Positions 63,996 to 64,000 of a DNA stretch of 64,000 nt are shown here, piece by piece (within the stretch, counting starts at the first letter, position 1; the number at the start of each line of letters is the position of its first letter). A model generated the notes under the pieces. It searched no databases. It was not told the origin of the DNA and was given only the letters and a program-made list of their open reading frames with translations. The stretch comes from an uncultured Sphingobacteriales bacterium (GTDB lineage: Bacteria; Bacteroidota; Bacteroidia; Chitinophagales; Chitinophagaceae). A program made the translations under genes and the position numbers. The stretch covers positions 48,448 to 112,447 of the forward strand of contig CALKHN010000041.1 in assembly GCA_937991535.1 (NCBI GenBank). The letters run 5' to 3'.

Positions 63996-64000
63996 CGATT

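Overview
The window looks like chromosome from a member of the Bacteroidota, most probably family Chitinophagaceae. Support: a SusC/SusD pair, repeated TAnnTTTG -7 promoter boxes, almost no Shine-Dalgarno sites, a long LspA, a Bat (VWA + TPR) pair, a DUF6427-type membrane protein, and a YD-repeat/RHS protein with a coiled-coil partner. The family-level call is inference. I saw no rRNA, tRNA, CRISPR array, transposase or integrase.

Layout. 1-14 kb: an orphan sensor kinase, polysaccharide deacetylase, gltX, a decayed small gene beside REP-like repeats, an unknown 368-aa protein, a DUF1080 protein, a tandem Usp protein, enoyl-CoA hydratase, a phytoene-desaturase-like oxidoreductase, fumC, a lipoprotein and lspA. 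14-28 kb: SulP transporter plus beta-carbonic anhydrase (probable bicarbonate uptake), an M28 peptidase whose signal peptide is cut off by a poly-A frameshift, guaA with a periplasmic-binding-fold protein, a small HTH/toxin-like pair bracketed by two copies of a palindromic repeat, uvrA, an ECF sigma factor, a lone DsbD-N domain protein and purQ. 28-37.5 kb: murQ, susC, susD, ROK kinase, MFS transporter and SIS isomerase, which read as one amino-sugar (probably MurNAc/muropeptide) recovery locus. 37.5-44 kb: Gfo/Idh oxidoreductase, two membrane/secreted proteins and kup.

44.4-54.9 kb is the main accessory region: a coiled-coil/beta-barrel protein, a cysteine-less glutathione-peroxidase-like protein and a large RHS/YD-repeat protein broken into three frames. 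Behind it lies a string of candidate tip-plus-immunity cassettes. The tip copies are frameshifted, truncated or nonsense-mutated, while the small downstream ORFs stay open. The right edge falls in the beheaded 3' end of an alpha/beta-hydrolase gene, directly before an intact second hydrolase.

55-64 kb: an OxyR-type regulator, a small membrane protein, kbl-type aminotransferase, a class D beta-lactamase with all motifs, a BatB/BatC pair, an EamA exporter, a lipoprotein and a DsbA-like protein.

The intergenic DNA is unusually rich in large inverted repeats. Two 115-bp elements share end sequences and carry two inner hairpins with complementary GAGA/TCTC loops. Other palindromic elements flank the HTH/toxin-like pair, follow the SIS gene and mark the edge of the RHS region.
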